From contig PBMQ01000003.1 in NCBI GenBank assembly GCA_002722615.1, positions 23,081 to 75,792 of the forward strand: a DNA stretch of 52,712 bases. Direction: 5' to 3'. Both the position numbers and the translations under genes were made by a program. Of this stretch, positions 16,382 through 25,773 are shown in pieces. This DNA comes from Methanobacteriota archaeon. GTDB taxonomy: Archaea; Thermoplasmatota; Poseidoniia; Poseidoniales; Poseidoniaceae. The notes below the pieces were generated by a model, which saw nothing but the letters and a program-made list of their open reading frames with translations, ran no database searches and was not told the DNA's origin. How positions within the stretch are numbered: the first letter of the stretch is position 1; each line of letters starts with the position of its first letter.

Positions 16382-17784
16382 CCAATCGAGCCCTCCATTT
16401 CCAATTCAAGGAGTCGGTTGAGTTCAACTGCATATTCCATTGGAAGTTCCCGAGTGAACGGCTCGAAGAACCCATTGACAATCATCCCCATGGCCTCCTC
16501 TTCACTGTGACCTCTGCTCATCAAGTAGAACAACTGGTCTCCAGAGACCTTTGACACACTTGCTTCGTGCTCTAGATCGGCTGTTGAATTTCCAATCTCC
16601 ATGGTGGGATAGGTGTCGCTACGGCTGTCTTCATCGAGCATCAATGCGTCACAAATCACCTTCGATCGGCAACCCGATGCCTTAGGTGTAACTTGTAACA
16701 TCCCTCGGTACGAGGATCGGCCTCCGTTCTTCGAAATCGATTTTGAGAGGATGTTGGAGGTAGTGTTTGGTGCAAGATGATGAACTTTAGCACCAGCATC
16801 TTGGTGTTGACCCTCACCAGCATAAGCGACCGAGATGACTTCTGCATGGGCGCCTTCTCCCTTGAGCAACACTGCTGGATACTTCATGGTCAACTTTGAA
16901 CCGATGTTTCCGTCGACCCATTCGACTGTTGCATTCTTGTGAGCAACACCACGCTTTGTAACCAGGTTGTAGACGTTTGCTGACCAGTTCTGGACTGTGG
17001 AGTATCGGATTTTTGCACCCTCCATTGCAATCAACTCGACAACAGCGGAATGGAGTGAATCGGTGGAATAGGTTGGAGCGGTACATCCTTCGACGTAATG
17101 AATCGAAGACCCCTCGTCAGCGATAATAAGCGTCCGCTCGAACTGTCCCATGTTCTTTGCATTGATTCTGAAGTATGCCTGAACAGGCATCTCAACGTGA
17201 ACTCCCTTTGGAACATAGATGAATGAACCACCTGACCAGACTGCTGTGTTGAGTGCGGAGAACTTGTTGTCTGTGTGTGGAATAACAGTCCCGAAGTATT
17301 TCTTAACGATTTCAGGGTGTTCTTTGAGTCCAGAATCCATGTCGAGGAAGAGCACTCCTTGTTCTTCAAGATCCTCGCGTATTGAGTGGTATACAGCTTC
17401 GCTTTCGTACTGAGCAGTAACGCCACCGAGCCACTTCTGTTCCGCCTCTGGGATGCCGAGACGGTTGAAGGTACGCTTGATGTCATCGGGGACATCATCC
17501 CAATCCTTTTCGGTCTTATCGGAGGATCGGAGGAAGTAGGTTACGTTGTCGAAATTAATGCCTTCAAGGGATTCACAATTGCCCCAAGTGGGCATTTCTC
17601 TTTCCATGAAATGATGGTATGCCTTGACTCGAATGTCCGTCATCCATTGAGGTTCATTTTTGAGTTCTGAAATGTCTCGAACAACTTTTTCACTCAACCC
17701 CTTGTCGAAACGGATTGTTGAGGATTCAGGGTCGTGAAATCCGTACTTGTAATCGCCCACTGCATCTTTTGCTTCTTGTGTCAT
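16378..17784 (-). CDS. sufB: SUF scaffold subunit SufB
   Basis: 468 residues, full length for SufB. Recognised by [28 protein letters not shown], the [14 protein letters not shown] segment with a likely cluster/sulfur cysteine, and the C-terminal [22 protein letters not shown]. SufB is the main site of cluster formation. The ribosome site GGTGA overlaps the sufC stop codon (TGAGGTGA) and stands exactly four bases before the ATG. Confidence 0.96.
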   Translation of the reverse strand: MTQEAKDAVGDYKYGFHDPESSTIRFDKGLSEKVVRDISELKNEPQWMTDIRVKAYHHFMEREMPTWGNCESLEGINFDNVTYFLRSSDKTEKDWDDVPDDIKRTFNRLGIPEAEQKWLGGVTAQYESEAVYHSIREDLEEQGVLFLDMDSGLKEHPEIVKKYFGTVIPHTDNKFSALNTAVWSGGSFIYVPKGVHVEMPVQAYFRINAKNMGQFERTLIIADEGSSIHYVEGCTAPTYSTDSLHSAVVELIAMEGAKIRYSTVQNWSANVYNLVTKRGVAHKNATVEWVDGNIGSKLTMKYPAVLLKGEGAHAEVISVAYAGEGQHQDAGAKVHHLAPNTTSNILSKSISKNGGRSSYRGMLQVTPKASGCRSKVICDALMLDEDSRSDTYPTMEIGNSTADLEHEASVSKVSGDQLFYLMSRGHSEEEAMGMIVNGFFEPFTRELPMEYAVELNRLLELEMEGSIG

Positions 17785-17793
17785 CGAATCACC

Positions 17794-18537
17794 TCAAACA
17801 AGGGCATCTACCCAATCATATCCCTCTTTTTCAAGTTTCATTGCCAATTCTGGCCCTCCGCTTTGGACGATTTTACCATCGATGAGAACGTGAACCACGT
17901 TTGGCTTGACCAAGTCCAAAAGACGTTGATAATGTGTAATGATGAGGCAACCAGTATTTTCTGCGACAGCGTTAATTCCTTCAGCAACAATTCGCAAAGC
18001 ATCGATATCAAGACCTGAATCGGTCTCATCGAGAAGAGCAAGGTCCGGTTGAAGCAAGAGCATTTGGAGGATCTCAAGACGCTTCTTTTCTCCTCCACTG
18101 AATCCGTCGTTGACATAGCGAGAGAGGAAGGATTTGTCCATATCGAGTTGCTTCATAGCCTCGTTCAATTCCTTTCGAAATTCTCGTGGCGAAGGTGCTT
18201 CACCCCGCACGGAAGCGACAGACTTGCGCAGGAATGTTCCTACTTGAACGCCTGGGATTGCAGCGGGGTATTGAAACGAAAGGAACATCCCTGCACGGGC
18301 TCGTTCGAAGACTTCCATTTCAGCAATGTTTTCTCCCTTGTAATGAACCGCCCCGCTTGTGATTTCATAGGCAGGGTGTCCCATAATGACATTGGCAAGT
18401 GTGGATTTCCCTGCACCGTTTCGACCCATGACTGCGTGAATTTCTCCACGCTTAATCTCTAGACTGATTCCTTGGATAATCGGGGTGTCTCCTACGGAAA
18501 CGTGGAGATTTTCTACACGTAACAAGACTTCAGTCAT
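17794..18537 (-). CDS. sufC: SUF ATPase SufC
   Basis: 247 residues, a soluble ABC-type ATPase that powers the SufBCD complex. Walker A GRNGAGKST (38-46), the signature FSGGEKKRLEI (146-156) and Walker B LALLDETDSGLD are all intact; GEKKR in the signature and DETDSGLD are hallmarks of SufC rather than transport ATPases. It is the first gene of the operon. A TATA-like TTGATAAG lies 36 bases before the ATG, and GGTGA-N4 directly precedes it. Confidence 0.96.
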   Translation of the reverse strand: MTEVLLRVENLHVSVGDTPIIQGISLEIKRGEIHAVMGRNGAGKSTLANVIMGHPAYEITSGAVHYKGENIAEMEVFERARAGMFLSFQYPAAIPGVQVGTFLRKSVASVRGEAPSPREFRKELNEAMKQLDMDKSFLSRYVNDGFSGGEKKRLEILQMLLLQPDLALLDETDSGLDIDALRIVAEGINAVAENTGCLIITHYQRLLDLVKPNVVHVLIDGKIVQSGGPELAMKLEKEGYDWVDALV

Positions 18538-18541
18538 GTCC

Positions 18542-18576
18542 TCACCCGTTCATTGGTACCATCACCCCCTTATCAA
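18542..18576 (-). promoter_or_regulatory. sufC operon promoter and ribosome-binding site
   Basis: On the minus strand, TTGATAAG (18569-18576) is centred about 36 bases before the sufC ATG, and GGTGA (18542-18546) ends four bases before it. Transcription starting 26 bases after the box would give a roughly 10-base leader made up of the ribosome site. I see no palindromic operator in the 106-base divergent spacer. Confidence 0.5.
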
Positions 18577-18643
18577 TAGATGCAATCATTCATGATACTA
18601 CTGCTTTGCAACAATTCAAACACCACCTCAATGTGGGCCTCAT

Positions 18644-19108
18644 ATGGACGACGATTTGGTTCGAGCCTACGCGCTGGAAGCGCAGAAGGCTATGGAAGAA
18701 GAAGCCAAGCGTCGAATCGAAGAACAAACCGATGCTGAAGAGGAAGAACGTCTTCTCAATACGCGCATCGATGAGGCTGTAGGTACGGAACATATTGTCC
18801 CAGTTCTCCTCTCTCGCCTTGGAACAGTTCGTGCAGCACTTGATGGACACGGAGGTGGAATTGCCGTATCCCAGTGGAAGAAAGAGGACGAAGGCTTCAA
18901 TTTCGTTTTGGATTTGACAGGAGCCTGCCTTTCTTGTGGAGCTGCTCCAGGAACTCTGGAGGGTGTTCGGAACGATTTGGAGGCAGATTCAGAAATTTCA
19001 GGCATACAGTTCTCATCGTCTTTGCTGGATACGTTTGATGAACTCGGCCGTGAATTCATTCTTGCTCATGGAAACGTCGAATTTGTTGACGTCCCATCGG
19101 GCAATTGA
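18644..19108 (+). CDS. NifU C-terminal-domain Fe-S scaffold protein
   Basis: 154 residues. The N-terminal 45 residues are a charged, likely coiled-coil helix. The rest is the NifU C-terminal (Nfu-type) domain, with VLLSRLGTVRAALDGHGGG and the cluster cysteines C95-x2-C98 in TGACLSCGAAPGTLEGV. Nfu proteins hold or transfer a [4Fe-4S] cluster. It diverges from sufC, so scaffold and SUF machinery are encoded back to back, and it overlaps the frame of the archaeosine TGT gene downstream. Confidence 0.9.
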   Translation: MDDDLVRAYALEAQKAMEEEAKRRIEEQTDAEEEERLLNTRIDEAVGTEHIVPVLLSRLGTVRAALDGHGGGIAVSQWKKEDEGFNFVLDLTGACLSCGAAPGTLEGVRNDLEADSEISGIQFSSSLLDTFDELGREFILAHGNVEFVDVPSGN

Positions 19109-19134
19109 AAAGAAGAGGTTCTGGGGCTGGTTCT

Positions 19135-21381
19135 ATGACTGCATGGATGGACGGTGTGAGGCAAGACCCACAGCCGAGCAGAGAGAGCGACCAAGGAAAA
19201 TTTGAGATCGTAGCTCGAGATGGTCGCTCGCGCATTGGAAAGATACACACAGCCCACGGTGTTCTCGAAACTCCTGCATTGTTGCCCGTCATTAATCCAA
19301 ACATTCGTACCATTGAACCTCGTGAGATGTGGGACCGTTATGGTATACAAGGCCTCATCACAAACTCATACATCATTTGGAAGCATGATGAACTCAAGGA
19401 ACACGCAGTAAGCAAGGGTGTCCACAATCTTCTCAACTTCCCAGGAGTGATCATGACGGACTCCGGAACCTTCCAATCCTATGTCTACGGTGATGTCGAA
19501 GTAGGTGTTGAAGAAATTGTCGAATTTCAGCGCTCAATCGGTGTTGATATCGCGACCATGTTGGATGTCTTTAGTCGCCCAGATATGACCGAGCAAGGGG
19601 TCTTGCAAGCGGTCGAAACCACCATTGAACGGTGTGAAGCATCGATCAAAACAGCTCAAGGTGTTATGCTCAACGGTCCGATTCAAGGAGGAACGTACCG
19701 TCATTTGAGGAAGCAATCAGCGAAAGGTATGGGTCAATTTGACTTTGCAGTACACCCCATCGGTGGAATCGTCCCAATAATGGAGCAACATCGCTACAAG
19801 GATTTGGCAAAAATCATGCTTGCTTCAATTGGTGAGCTACCTCCTGAGCGTCCACGGCACATGTTTGGTTGTGGGCATCCGATGTTGTTCTCTATGCTTA
19901 TTGCACTTGGTGCTGATTTGTTTGATTCAGCGGCATATGCTCTATTTGCGAGGGACGACCGTTTGCTTTCACCCCAAGGAACATATCGATTGAACGACCT
20001 TCATGCATGGCCTGAATTGGTTCCTTGTGTTGTAAATTTCACTCCGGAATCAGTTCGAAAGATGGAGCAAAATGAGAGAATCAATCTTCTTGCACGCTAC
20101 AATCTTGAAGTGACTCTCGCTGAACTATCCCGTTGCAAACAAGCGGTTCATGAAGGGACCATTTGGCAACTTGCAGAACAGCGTAGTCATCAGCATCCAG
20201 CTCTGCGTGAGGCCTTCCTCTGGTTGACAACTCGTCCCCTACCTTCGGGACTACCCTCCGAATTGGTGGATGATTTGGTCCAAGATGACCGGGCGGCAGC
20301 CCGTGATTTCCATCCCAGTGGCGGTATTTGGGAACATGATTGGTCCAAGGTTGTTAACATGCAGGCACCACGTCGGAAAAAAGGTGAGCGATGGGGCGGT
20401 GAAGATACCCTCTCTCGGCCTCATATTCTGGCAGCTCGGAAACAATTGCAACGCAGGTGGAGGCCTTTGACCAGCGGTCCAACCGATGTCCTGATCATTC
20501 ACGGCAAGCCAGGACCTTGGCGACAACGATGCGATTTACTCGCTCTTCGACTCAAACATGTCCTACCAGAAATGGAGATCCTCGTACAAACGCCGCTTGG
20601 TTTAATTCCGTATTCACTCGAAGACCTAAATCCATTTGCACAAGTAGATGGTCCTACTTGGTTATGGAAACGACGTATCAATACCGTACTTCTTCGAGAA
20701 GAACTGCAAAATCTTCATGTCGAAGCAGATCGTATTCTGATTCTCGATATCGGTCAAGATTCGTTGATCCAACATGCCTCAAACTTATTGATCAAGCATG
20801 GTATTTTGGAGGAGGAGATTCGAGTTGATGATTCCGTGCTTCCTCAACTTCGAGACGAGATGCGTCGTCGACAAATCGTTGACAAATTGGTCGTCCTTGC
20901 GAATGTGAATTATGAACACGCAATGAAGATGGTTCAAGATTGCACATACGTAATCGGCGGTACAGGCCGTGTCAAGAATGTCATCAATACGAACGGAGAT
21001 CATATTCTGAGTCCTCGATTAACCGACGGTGGATTAAGCATCACGGATTATGGGGCAAAGGCTCTATACGATCAACGCTTGATATCACTACCAAAACAAT
21101 CGAGGGATTTTGATCCCAGTTACGGAGTTGGAGAAGGCGTTCCTCTTCTCATCGTTGAACAAGATGCGGTTGAATTTGTCCTCAAGGGTCGTAATGTGTT
21201 TCACGGTTTCATTGTGGCCTGCGATCCATGGCTTAAAGCAGGACAAACATGCCTCATTATTGATGAAGAGGGTACGCTGATTGGACATGGTCTCTCACAA
21301 TGCGATGCTGATGAAGCACTTTATTTCAGGAAAGGTATTGCGGTACGAACCCGAAGTGACTTTGCGAAGACATTCAAATAA
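19135..21381 (+). CDS. tgtA: Archaeosine tRNA-guanine transglycosylase with PUA domain
   Basis: 748 residues from ATG 19135 (a TTG at 19105 would overlap the nifU stop). It exchanges guanine-15 of archaeal tRNA for preQ0, the first tRNA step to archaeosine. The TGT barrel (about 20-300) has DSGTFQ with D109 and the DLFDSAAYALFARDD box with the catalytic Asp. A long middle part (about 440-640, DUF5591/C2-like) and a C-terminal PUA RNA-binding domain (about 680-745; VLKGRNVFHGFIV to RKGIAVRTR) follow. The zinc site expected after the barrel (CxCxxC plus His) is not there: VPCVVNFTP and LLARYNL occupy the equivalent positions. Longer than the usual ~580 residues. Confidence 0.9.
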   Translation: MTAWMDGVRQDPQPSRESDQGKFEIVARDGRSRIGKIHTAHGVLETPALLPVINPNIRTIEPREMWDRYGIQGLITNSYIIWKHDELKEHAVSKGVHNLLNFPGVIMTDSGTFQSYVYGDVEVGVEEIVEFQRSIGVDIATMLDVFSRPDMTEQGVLQAVETTIERCEASIKTAQGVMLNGPIQGGTYRHLRKQSAKGMGQFDFAVHPIGGIVPIMEQHRYKDLAKIMLASIGELPPERPRHMFGCGHPMLFSMLIALGADLFDSAAYALFARDDRLLSPQGTYRLNDLHAWPELVPCVVNFTPESVRKMEQNERINLLARYNLEVTLAELSRCKQAVHEGTIWQLAEQRSHQHPALREAFLWLTTRPLPSGLPSELVDDLVQDDRAAARDFHPSGGIWEHDWSKVVNMQAPRRKKGERWGGEDTLSRPHILAARKQLQRRWRPLTSGPTDVLIIHGKPGPWRQRCDLLALRLKHVLPEMEILVQTPLGLIPYSLEDLNPFAQVDGPTWLWKRRINTVLLREELQNLHVEADRILILDIGQDSLIQHASNLLIKHGILEEEIRVDDSVLPQLRDEMRRRQIVDKLVVLANVNYEHAMKMVQDCTYVIGGTGRVKNVINTNGDHILSPRLTDGGLSITDYGAKALYDQRLISLPKQSRDFDPSYGVGEGVPLLIVEQDAVEFVLKGRNVFHGFIVACDPWLKAGQTCLIIDEEGTLIGHGLSQCDADEALYFRKGIAVRTRSDFAKTFK

Positions 21382-21423
21382 CGTAAGGTAAAAGGATTCA
21401 AAGACTTCCTTTCAGTGTAAACA

Positions 21424-22443
21424 ATGAGTACAATGTCGAAGGACCTCGTTATTGAGACCAATGAGTTGACCAAATCCTATGGTCCTCACGTCGCTCTCGA
21501 TAAATTGAGTATCCAAGTCGAGCATGGTGCAACGGGACTTCTTGGTCCCAATGGTGCAGGAAAGTCGACCTTTTTCAAGACCATTCTTGGGCTCATCCAA
21601 GCAACCTCTGGAGAGGGCAAAGTTCTCGGTCATGACATCAGAACAGAGGGGTTGGATATTCGTTCCAAAATCGGTTACATGCCAGAATACGACGCTCTCG
21701 ATGATAACATGGATGCCATTCATCAGGTCCGGTACAGTGGTGAACTGCTTGGGATGAACCCGGTTGTTGCTATGTCTCGGGCACATACTGCAATGGAATA
21801 TGTAGGACTTGGTGAACTACGATATCGTCCGATATCTTCGTTTTCGACCGGTATGAAGCAGGCCACTAAATTGGCTTGTTCGATCATTCACGACCCACAA
21901 CTCATCATCGCTGACGAACCCTCAAACGGGCTTGATGCTGAATCAAGACAAGCGATGTTGACGACACTTTCTAACATGGTAAATTCAGGCAATCGATCCG
22001 TTTTGATGGCCAGTCACTTGATGGATGATGTCGAGCAAGTTTGCCAGAACATTGTTTTGTTGCACAAAGGAAAACTTGCTGCTCAAGGCCGTATTGAAGA
22101 CCTCAAGGCTATCGATCGAGAAATCGAGATTCATGTTTGGGGGAAAAGTGACGATCTCGAACTGGCTCTTGGAAAAGAAGGTCTTGAAGTACGAAGGGAA
22201 GGTCGAATGTTTCGTATTCGCCACGACGGAGAACATACAACGCATCGCATTCTCAAGTGTGCTGCCGAAACCGGTGCACAAATCCGTCGTATGCACGAAT
22301 ACGAGGCATCTCTTGAAGATCTCTTCATCGTCATCATGGAACGGTTTGGTTACGCCGTGAAATCCAGCGATGACCTTCTTGCATCACCTGCTGACGCACG
22401 AAAGGTGGATGCACCAGAATCAATGGGAGGTTCGGGTGCATGA
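21424..22443 (+). CDS. ABC transporter ATP-binding protein
   Basis: 339 residues. Walker A GPNGAGKST (41-49), a signature of the form FSTGMKQATKLA, Walker B LIIADEPSNGLD and the ASHLMDD switch-His segment. This is the DrrA/CcmA-like type paired with ABC-2 permeases, with a C-terminal extension of about 110 residues. First of four overlapping genes that build an ABC-2 exporter or membrane-remodelling complex. The cargo is not evident. Its stop overlaps the next ATG (ATGA). Confidence 0.92.
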   Translation: MSTMSKDLVIETNELTKSYGPHVALDKLSIQVEHGATGLLGPNGAGKSTFFKTILGLIQATSGEGKVLGHDIRTEGLDIRSKIGYMPEYDALDDNMDAIHQVRYSGELLGMNPVVAMSRAHTAMEYVGLGELRYRPISSFSTGMKQATKLACSIIHDPQLIIADEPSNGLDAESRQAMLTTLSNMVNSGNRSVLMASHLMDDVEQVCQNIVLLHKGKLAAQGRIEDLKAIDREIEIHVWGKSDDLELALGKEGLEVRREGRMFRIRHDGEHTTHRILKCAAETGAQIRRMHEYEASLEDLFIVIMERFGYAVKSSDDLLASPADARKVDAPESMGGSGA

Positions 22444-23444
22444 GTGAGGAAACAACCATCGATGCATCGACTCCTGTCACAGGACAGAGTCGAATGGACG
22501 CTGCTTGGGGATCGGACTCGAGTGATGTGGCATCTGTGGCAAAATCTGTGGCGCAAACGGGTCAAGTCTTTGAACAAGTCTACGTTCCATGGGAGGGGAA
22601 ATTGAATCCCCGCTGGATGAGAAACTGGGCGATTTTTCGCCATCACGTCCTCGGAATTGTTCGTAAAGGGCATCGCCCATGGGGCGTTCCGACAAAGCTT
22701 GTGTTGATTTTTGTCCTAATCGCTTCGATGACGGACGTTGCTCTAACCCTCCTGTTTGCGATTGTTGGCGAACCCGGCTTGTACGAAGCATGGGGGGTTG
22801 GTAGAAATAATCTCTACGGACACATCCTTGGATTTTTTCCTCGAAACATGCTGTATTACCCTCTCGTAGCAGCCTTGTTGGTGGGTGGAGTCATCTCCGA
22901 GGATCGGTCAAATGGAACCAGTGCTCTGTACTTTTCAAGACCAATAAATCGTTTCGATTATGTTGGAATGAAATATCTCGCTGTGGCGACCATCCAAGCA
23001 TTCATCATCATTGGTACGTTATTTGTCTATTACTTCGTCGATATCTTGGCCATGGGTCGAGGTTGGGCTTGGGTGCTGGATACGATGCCATTGTTCCTCA
23101 CAGCAGTATTTTGTGCGATCCTTCTCGTTGTTACGTACACGAGTATCGGGCTCTCTCTATCATCCGTGTCACGTGGCAAATTTTTCCCAGGAATTGCACT
23201 TCTTGCGATTCTTTTAGGAACGAAAACTCTTGCAGCAATTGTTGAAGGACTCTTCGATCGTTCAATTCTCTACCTCATCTCTCCGTACGATTCGGTGGCA
23301 CACGTTGGCCAAGCTTTGCTCGGCACGAATGTCATTTACGACCATCCATGGATCTGGTCGTTGGCCTCTGTTCTTGCTATCAATGCCATTTCACTTTACG
23401 TTCTTAGCGTGCGTGTTTCCTCTATGGAGGTGACACGAGAGTGA
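22440..23444 (+). CDS. ABC-2 type permease
   Basis: 334 residues. After about 80 soluble residues come roughly six hydrophobic segments from residue 88 to 325, with a long hydrophilic loop between the first and second that carries EDRSNGTSALYFSRPINR, typical of ABC-2 permeases of the ABC-2_2/NatB sort. The ATG overlaps the upstream ATPase stop. The downstream gene starts inside its last codons, and the perfect ribosome site GGAGGTGA (23426-23433) for that gene lies within this reading frame. Confidence 0.88.
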   Translation: MSEETTIDASTPVTGQSRMDAAWGSDSSDVASVAKSVAQTGQVFEQVYVPWEGKLNPRWMRNWAIFRHHVLGIVRKGHRPWGVPTKLVLIFVLIASMTDVALTLLFAIVGEPGLYEAWGVGRNNLYGHILGFFPRNMLYYPLVAALLVGGVISEDRSNGTSALYFSRPINRFDYVGMKYLAVATIQAFIIIGTLFVYYFVDILAMGRGWAWVLDTMPLFLTAVFCAILLVVTYTSIGLSLSSVSRGKFFPGIALLAILLGTKTLAAIVEGLFDRSILYLISPYDSVAHVGQALLGTNVIYDHPWIWSLASVLAINAISLYVLSVRVSSMEVTRE

Positions 23445-24430
23445 TTCCAGACATTGCACAAGAGGGATCTGCTCAAGAGGAGCAATGGGTCCCAGAACCA
23501 AAAGCTCCTGTTGTCATGTTCAACAATGTTGGGAAAACCTACGGGAGATATCAAGCGATTGGGGGTGTTTCACTGGCACTGAGTGGTGGTGTGACTGGAA
23601 TTCTTGGACTCAATGGAGCAGGTAAATCCACTCTGTTTAAATTGCTCATGGGTAAACTTCAGCCTACTCAAGGGGAAGTTCGGTTGTTTGGAACCAACCC
23701 TTGGAAAAATCCTGCTCCTTATGCTCGGGTTGGTTATGTCCCTGAAAATGAGAACATGCATGATTGGATGACAGCACATGAATTCGTATCCACCTTTGCC
23801 CGATTGCACGGTCTTACTCGAGATGAGGCGAAGCAAGAAGCAGAACGCGTCCTTGAATTCGTAGGCCTATCCGATGTAATGCACAAGAAAATAGGTCGAT
23901 ATTCGAAAGGTATGCGTCAACGAGCAAAAATTGCACATGCACTTGTTAACGATCCTGATCTCATCATCCTCGATGAGCCTCTTCAGGGCTGTGACCCTCT
24001 CGCCCGAACGACCATTATGAACGTCATTAGGGAACTTGGCCGGATGGGAAGAACAGTCTTGTTGAGTAGCCACATATTGTCTGAAATTGAACGGATTACA
24101 GAACAGATTGTCATCCTCCACCAAGGCCGTCTACTGGCAATTGGTAATCTTCACGCCATTCGAGAGCAACTCGATAACATTCCTCACACCATCGAAATTG
24201 AATGCGGCGATGCGAAAGCACTGGCTCAAGATGTACTTAGCCTAGAAGTAGTGCATGGGCTTCAATTTCCAAGTCCTACGAAGTTGAAAATTTTCACGCA
24301 CCATCTCGGAGAATTCCACCAAAGGTTACCAAAAATTATTGTCGACAACAACCATGACGTGATGGTCATCAACAACCCAGACGATGACCTCCAATCCATT
24401 CTTGGCTACCTCACAGGAGGTTACAACTGA
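23441..24430 (+). CDS. ABC transporter ATP-binding protein (second)
   Basis: 329 residues from GTG 23441, seven bases after GGAGGTGA. Walker A GLNGAGKST, signature YSKGMRQRAKIAHAL, Walker B LIILDEPLQGCD (Cys where the D-loop usually has Leu) and the SSHILSE switch segment. Same class as the first ATPase but clearly divergent from it, so the operon may form a heterodimeric ATPase with two different permeases, or two related complexes. Stop and next start overlap (TGATG). Confidence 0.92.
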   Translation: MIPDIAQEGSAQEEQWVPEPKAPVVMFNNVGKTYGRYQAIGGVSLALSGGVTGILGLNGAGKSTLFKLLMGKLQPTQGEVRLFGTNPWKNPAPYARVGYVPENENMHDWMTAHEFVSTFARLHGLTRDEAKQEAERVLEFVGLSDVMHKKIGRYSKGMRQRAKIAHALVNDPDLIILDEPLQGCDPLARTTIMNVIRELGRMGRTVLLSSHILSEIERITEQIVILHQGRLLAIGNLHAIREQLDNIPHTIEIECGDAKALAQDVLSLEVVHGLQFPSPTKLKIFTHHLGEFHQRLPKIIVDNNHDVMVINNPDDDLQSILGYLTGGYN

Positions 24431-25764
24431 TGGAGAAAAAGCGAGGTGAGACCATCTGGACATCCCTCGATAGAAAAGCAACTGCAATCGCTGAGTTTAC
24501 GATGCGCCAGTATCGTACTCGAATTTCGACGTGGGTTGTACTTGGTGTGGGATTCCTAGCAATTTCGGTTGTTCTCCTGTTCTACATTGATGCAATGAAT
24601 ACTGATATTGAAGCAATTGATAACGATGGAGATTCCTACGACTGGGACGGGGATGGCTACGTAAACGGTCAGGAGATCAAGTACGGTACTGACCTCAATG
24701 ATGCTTTTTCGCATCCTGGATTGCTGAATCCTCCAATTGAACCTGAACCTGCATCGATGTACATCAATGAGGATGATTACGACTGGGATTATTCGGATGC
24801 GTCCTCAATTACTACGGGCTATGACAACGATGGAGATTGTGCGAATTCATCTCTCCTGCTGAGTCAGCAAGATGGTAACGGTGATGGAACTCCTTGCAAC
24901 ATCATCTTGCGCTATGATTCACTCAATGGTGGCTACATTGTTTTCGCTGACCCGTACGTGGATGAGGATCCAGACGAGGACAGATATGGGAAGGAAGCCC
25001 AACATCGAGCATTCATTCTTGGAATTGGGAAACTTGGATTCGTCTTCCTGTTAAGTATCTTCATACCACTGTTCCTCGCTACAGGATTGATTCGCGATGA
25101 GATGACTTCAGGCACTATGCAGTACATGACTGCTAAACCGATCGCCCGTGGCGAAATCTTCCTTTATCGCATGCTTGGTTATCTTGCAATTGTATGGCCT
25201 TACCTCATTATGCTCTGCTCACTTCTCGCCCTCGTCTCGGGCATCATGGGACCGGGTGATCAATTCTTCAGATTCGGTGACCTTGGCGTCTGGTTCTCAA
25301 TTCTCATCGCTGCATTACTCGCTACCTTGGTTTACGGTATGCTCTTCGCCTTCCTTGGCGTTCTGTGGAAGTATGGAATAATTCTTGCTTTACCAATTGC
25401 AGCATGGGAGCTAGGAATGGCCTTGTTGTCGATGTCTGTACCGGAGTCAAGTTTCCTTCGAATGTCGATTGTTGGCTGGTCCATGAGCATCATCGATTCA
25501 GGTGCTTATCTCGCTTGGCCAGACATGGCGATGTTCACACAAGCTGGAGAGTGGGCAGGGGGGTCCAATCAAGGAGATACGTTCTTGATGTTCGGTGGAA
25601 ATGAACTTCCTGGTTACGGTGCGCTTGAATGGGCACAAAGCGATTTAGGTCTCGGGCTGGGCCCCTATGCAACAACAGTTGTTTCCGTGATTGTTCTTCT
25701 TTTCCAAGCAACTTTCTTTTGGTTTATTGGCCAACTAATTTTCAAATCAAAAGAGATTGTCTGA
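24430..25764 (+). CDS. ABC-2 permease with extracellular Asp-rich calcium-binding-like insert
   Basis: 444 residues. One membrane helix (about 34-53) is followed by a 140-residue outside segment, then about five helices from residue 196 to the C-terminus, with RDEMTSGTMQYMTAKPIARGE matching the ABC-2 cytoplasmic loop in shortened form. The outside insert contains DNDGDSYDWDGDGYVNGQE (64-82), DNDGD (132-136) and DGNGDG (148-153), like thrombospondin type 3 or EF-hand calcium loops, and two cysteines (137, 156) that could pair. AGGAGGT nine bases upstream of the ATG is a strong ribosome site. Confidence 0.87.
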   Translation: MEKKRGETIWTSLDRKATAIAEFTMRQYRTRISTWVVLGVGFLAISVVLLFYIDAMNTDIEAIDNDGDSYDWDGDGYVNGQEIKYGTDLNDAFSHPGLLNPPIEPEPASMYINEDDYDWDYSDASSITTGYDNDGDCANSSLLLSQQDGNGDGTPCNIILRYDSLNGGYIVFADPYVDEDPDEDRYGKEAQHRAFILGIGKLGFVFLLSIFIPLFLATGLIRDEMTSGTMQYMTAKPIARGEIFLYRMLGYLAIVWPYLIMLCSLLALVSGIMGPGDQFFRFGDLGVWFSILIAALLATLVYGMLFAFLGVLWKYGIILALPIAAWELGMALLSMSVPESSFLRMSIVGWSMSIIDSGAYLAWPDMAMFTQAGEWAGGSNQGDTFLMFGGNELPGYGALEWAQSDLGLGLGPYATTVVSVIVLLFQATFFWFIGQLIFKSKEIV

Positions 25765-25773
25765 GGTGAGGCT

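Noticed and set aside
19135-21381. Fusion of TGT with the archaeosine synthase ArcS
   Set aside because: The long middle part resembles the shared C-terminal domains of the TGT/ArcS family, but I do not see the ArcS catalytic Cys-Lys-Pro-Tyr type motif, so I call it TGT only.
21382-21423. Promoter for the ABC-2 operon
   Set aside because: The spacer is AT-rich but has no box at 26 or 36 bases that matches the others, so I did not annotate one.
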